Source of the DNA: Sphingobacteriales bacterium
GTDB taxonomy: Bacteria > Bacteroidota > Bacteroidia > Sphingobacteriales > Sphingobacteriaceae
Direction: 5' to 3'
Assembly: GCA_015655115.1 (NCBI GenBank)
Contig: JAATFQ010000274.1
Span: 1 to 57,576 of the forward strand
DNA: 57,576 bases
Part shown: positions 57,118 to 57,576 of the stretch, in pieces
Layout of the letters: each line of letters starts with the position of its first letter
Numbering within the stretch: the stretch's first letter is position 1
Program-made: the position numbers and the translations under genes
Notes under the pieces: generated by a model
The model's database searches: none
Told to the model about the DNA's origin: nothing
The model's input: the letters and a program-made list of their open reading frames with translations, nothing else

Positions 57118-57530
57118 CTAGTTGGTCAGACGGTTTTGTTGTTTGTACTCATGGAATTCGGCATGCAGCTTTTTGAATTCTCTCTGCAGCTGTTGCATTT
57201 GGTTCATCAATACTTCATTATTTTCACGCAGGACACTGATATCCTGCAATAGCGTATTTTTTTTAGTTCCGGCACGCTCATCTATTTTCACCTTTTTAGG
57301 ACCCTTTCCATGGTAAAACCATTCCAGGTTGAGGCCGAAAATACGGTGAAGGTCTTTAATAATCTAACTGGAATTTTATACATGCCGGTCTCCCATCTCG
57401 TATAGTTGCCCTGCGATTTGCCAAGCATCTCAGCCATTTTAACCTGAGTCAGTCCCTCGGATTTTCTGAATATTTTGAGCCTCTTGAACTCATCTGTAAT
57501 AAGCCTATCTAATTTATCTTTATCCTCCAT
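57118..57530 (-). pseudogene. XRE-family regulator, frameshifted
   Basis: ATG 57528-57530 opens an HTH (FRKSEGLTQVKMAEMLGKSQGNYTRWETG). After PVRLLK (near 57357) the frame is lost; the frame one base back continues as IIKDLHRIFGLNLEWFYHGKGPKK and a coiled coil (LLQDISVLRENNEVLMNQMQQLQREFKKLHAEF) to TAG 57118-57120. One missing base restores alignment with the intact paralogue at 30173-30556. In the shifted frame translation ends at 57288. Likely inactive, unless the window sequence has an error. Confidence 0.75.
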
Positions 57531-57576
57531 GATTAATTTGAATTAGGTTCTTCTGGTTTTATATTTTTACCCTCTG

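Noticed and set aside
57019..57252. Rightward hydrophobic 77-residue protein
   Set aside because: It is the antisense shadow of the XRE pseudogene coiled coil and starts within the RNA-gene scar.

Overview
The window is a piece of a Bacteroidota chromosome, most likely Sphingobacteriaceae and Pedobacter-like. The reasons are a SusC/SusD pair with a hybrid two-component regulator, a DUF3822-rsmD-coaD-NUDIX-pyrE neighbourhood, A-rich leaders with few Shine-Dalgarno sequences, and several TAnnTTTG-type -7 boxes. No rRNA, CRISPR array or complete tRNA was seen. This identification rests on gene content; no database search was possible.

Layout. 1-11.5 kb is ordinary core and household sequence: clpB, a secreted DNase I-fold protein, an SRPBCC protein, pyrE, a NUDIX hydrolase, coaD, rsmD, a DUF3822 protein, a RecD-like helicase, a NarL-type response regulator and a DUF892 ferritin-like protein. 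11.8-29.1 kb is a pectin-type polysaccharide utilisation locus: a GH28 gene reduced to its N-terminal third, a DUF4450 protein, a hybrid sensor/AraC regulator, a PL1-type pectate lyase, a large unassigned six-hairpin-like protein and a SusC/SusD pair. 29.2-29.8 kb carries a YdeI/OmpD-associated protein.

30.2-51.8 kb is a phage-derived island with no recognisable integrase, terminase, portal, capsid, replication or sheath gene. It has a leftward repressor pair (S24-type repressor plus XRE protein), an operator/promoter region, small early genes, and a compact siphovirus-like tail module: a putative tail terminator, tail tube, a tail assembly chaperone with a probable -1 frameshift product, tape measure, Dit-like protein, a fibre-like FN3 protein, a NodB-like deacetylase protein, and a Tal-like hub protein. 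Two lysis modules follow. The content fits a headless F-type tailocin (phage-tail bacteriocin) better than a prophage. The first lysis module is damaged: three in-frame amber codons and a lipoprotein gene cut by an ISAs1-family transposase relic. The second looks intact (N-acetylmuramidase plus two membrane-anchored proteins) and has its own predicted promoter.

52.0-54.3 kb is katG. 54.5-57.5 kb is a zone of decay: a 5'-truncated HD-domain gene, a lipoprotein of unknown function, a possible amber-interrupted remnant, an AraC fragment, a 22-nt tRNA/tmRNA 3' end with its terminator (a likely attachment-site scar), and a frameshifted paralogue of the tailocin XRE regulator, perhaps the edge of a second element beyond the window.

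The strongest novel points are the headless tail island, the chaperone frameshift whose -1 frame encodes two back-to-back CxxCxGxG motifs, the deacetylase-like protein in the tail module, and the replaced lysis cassette.
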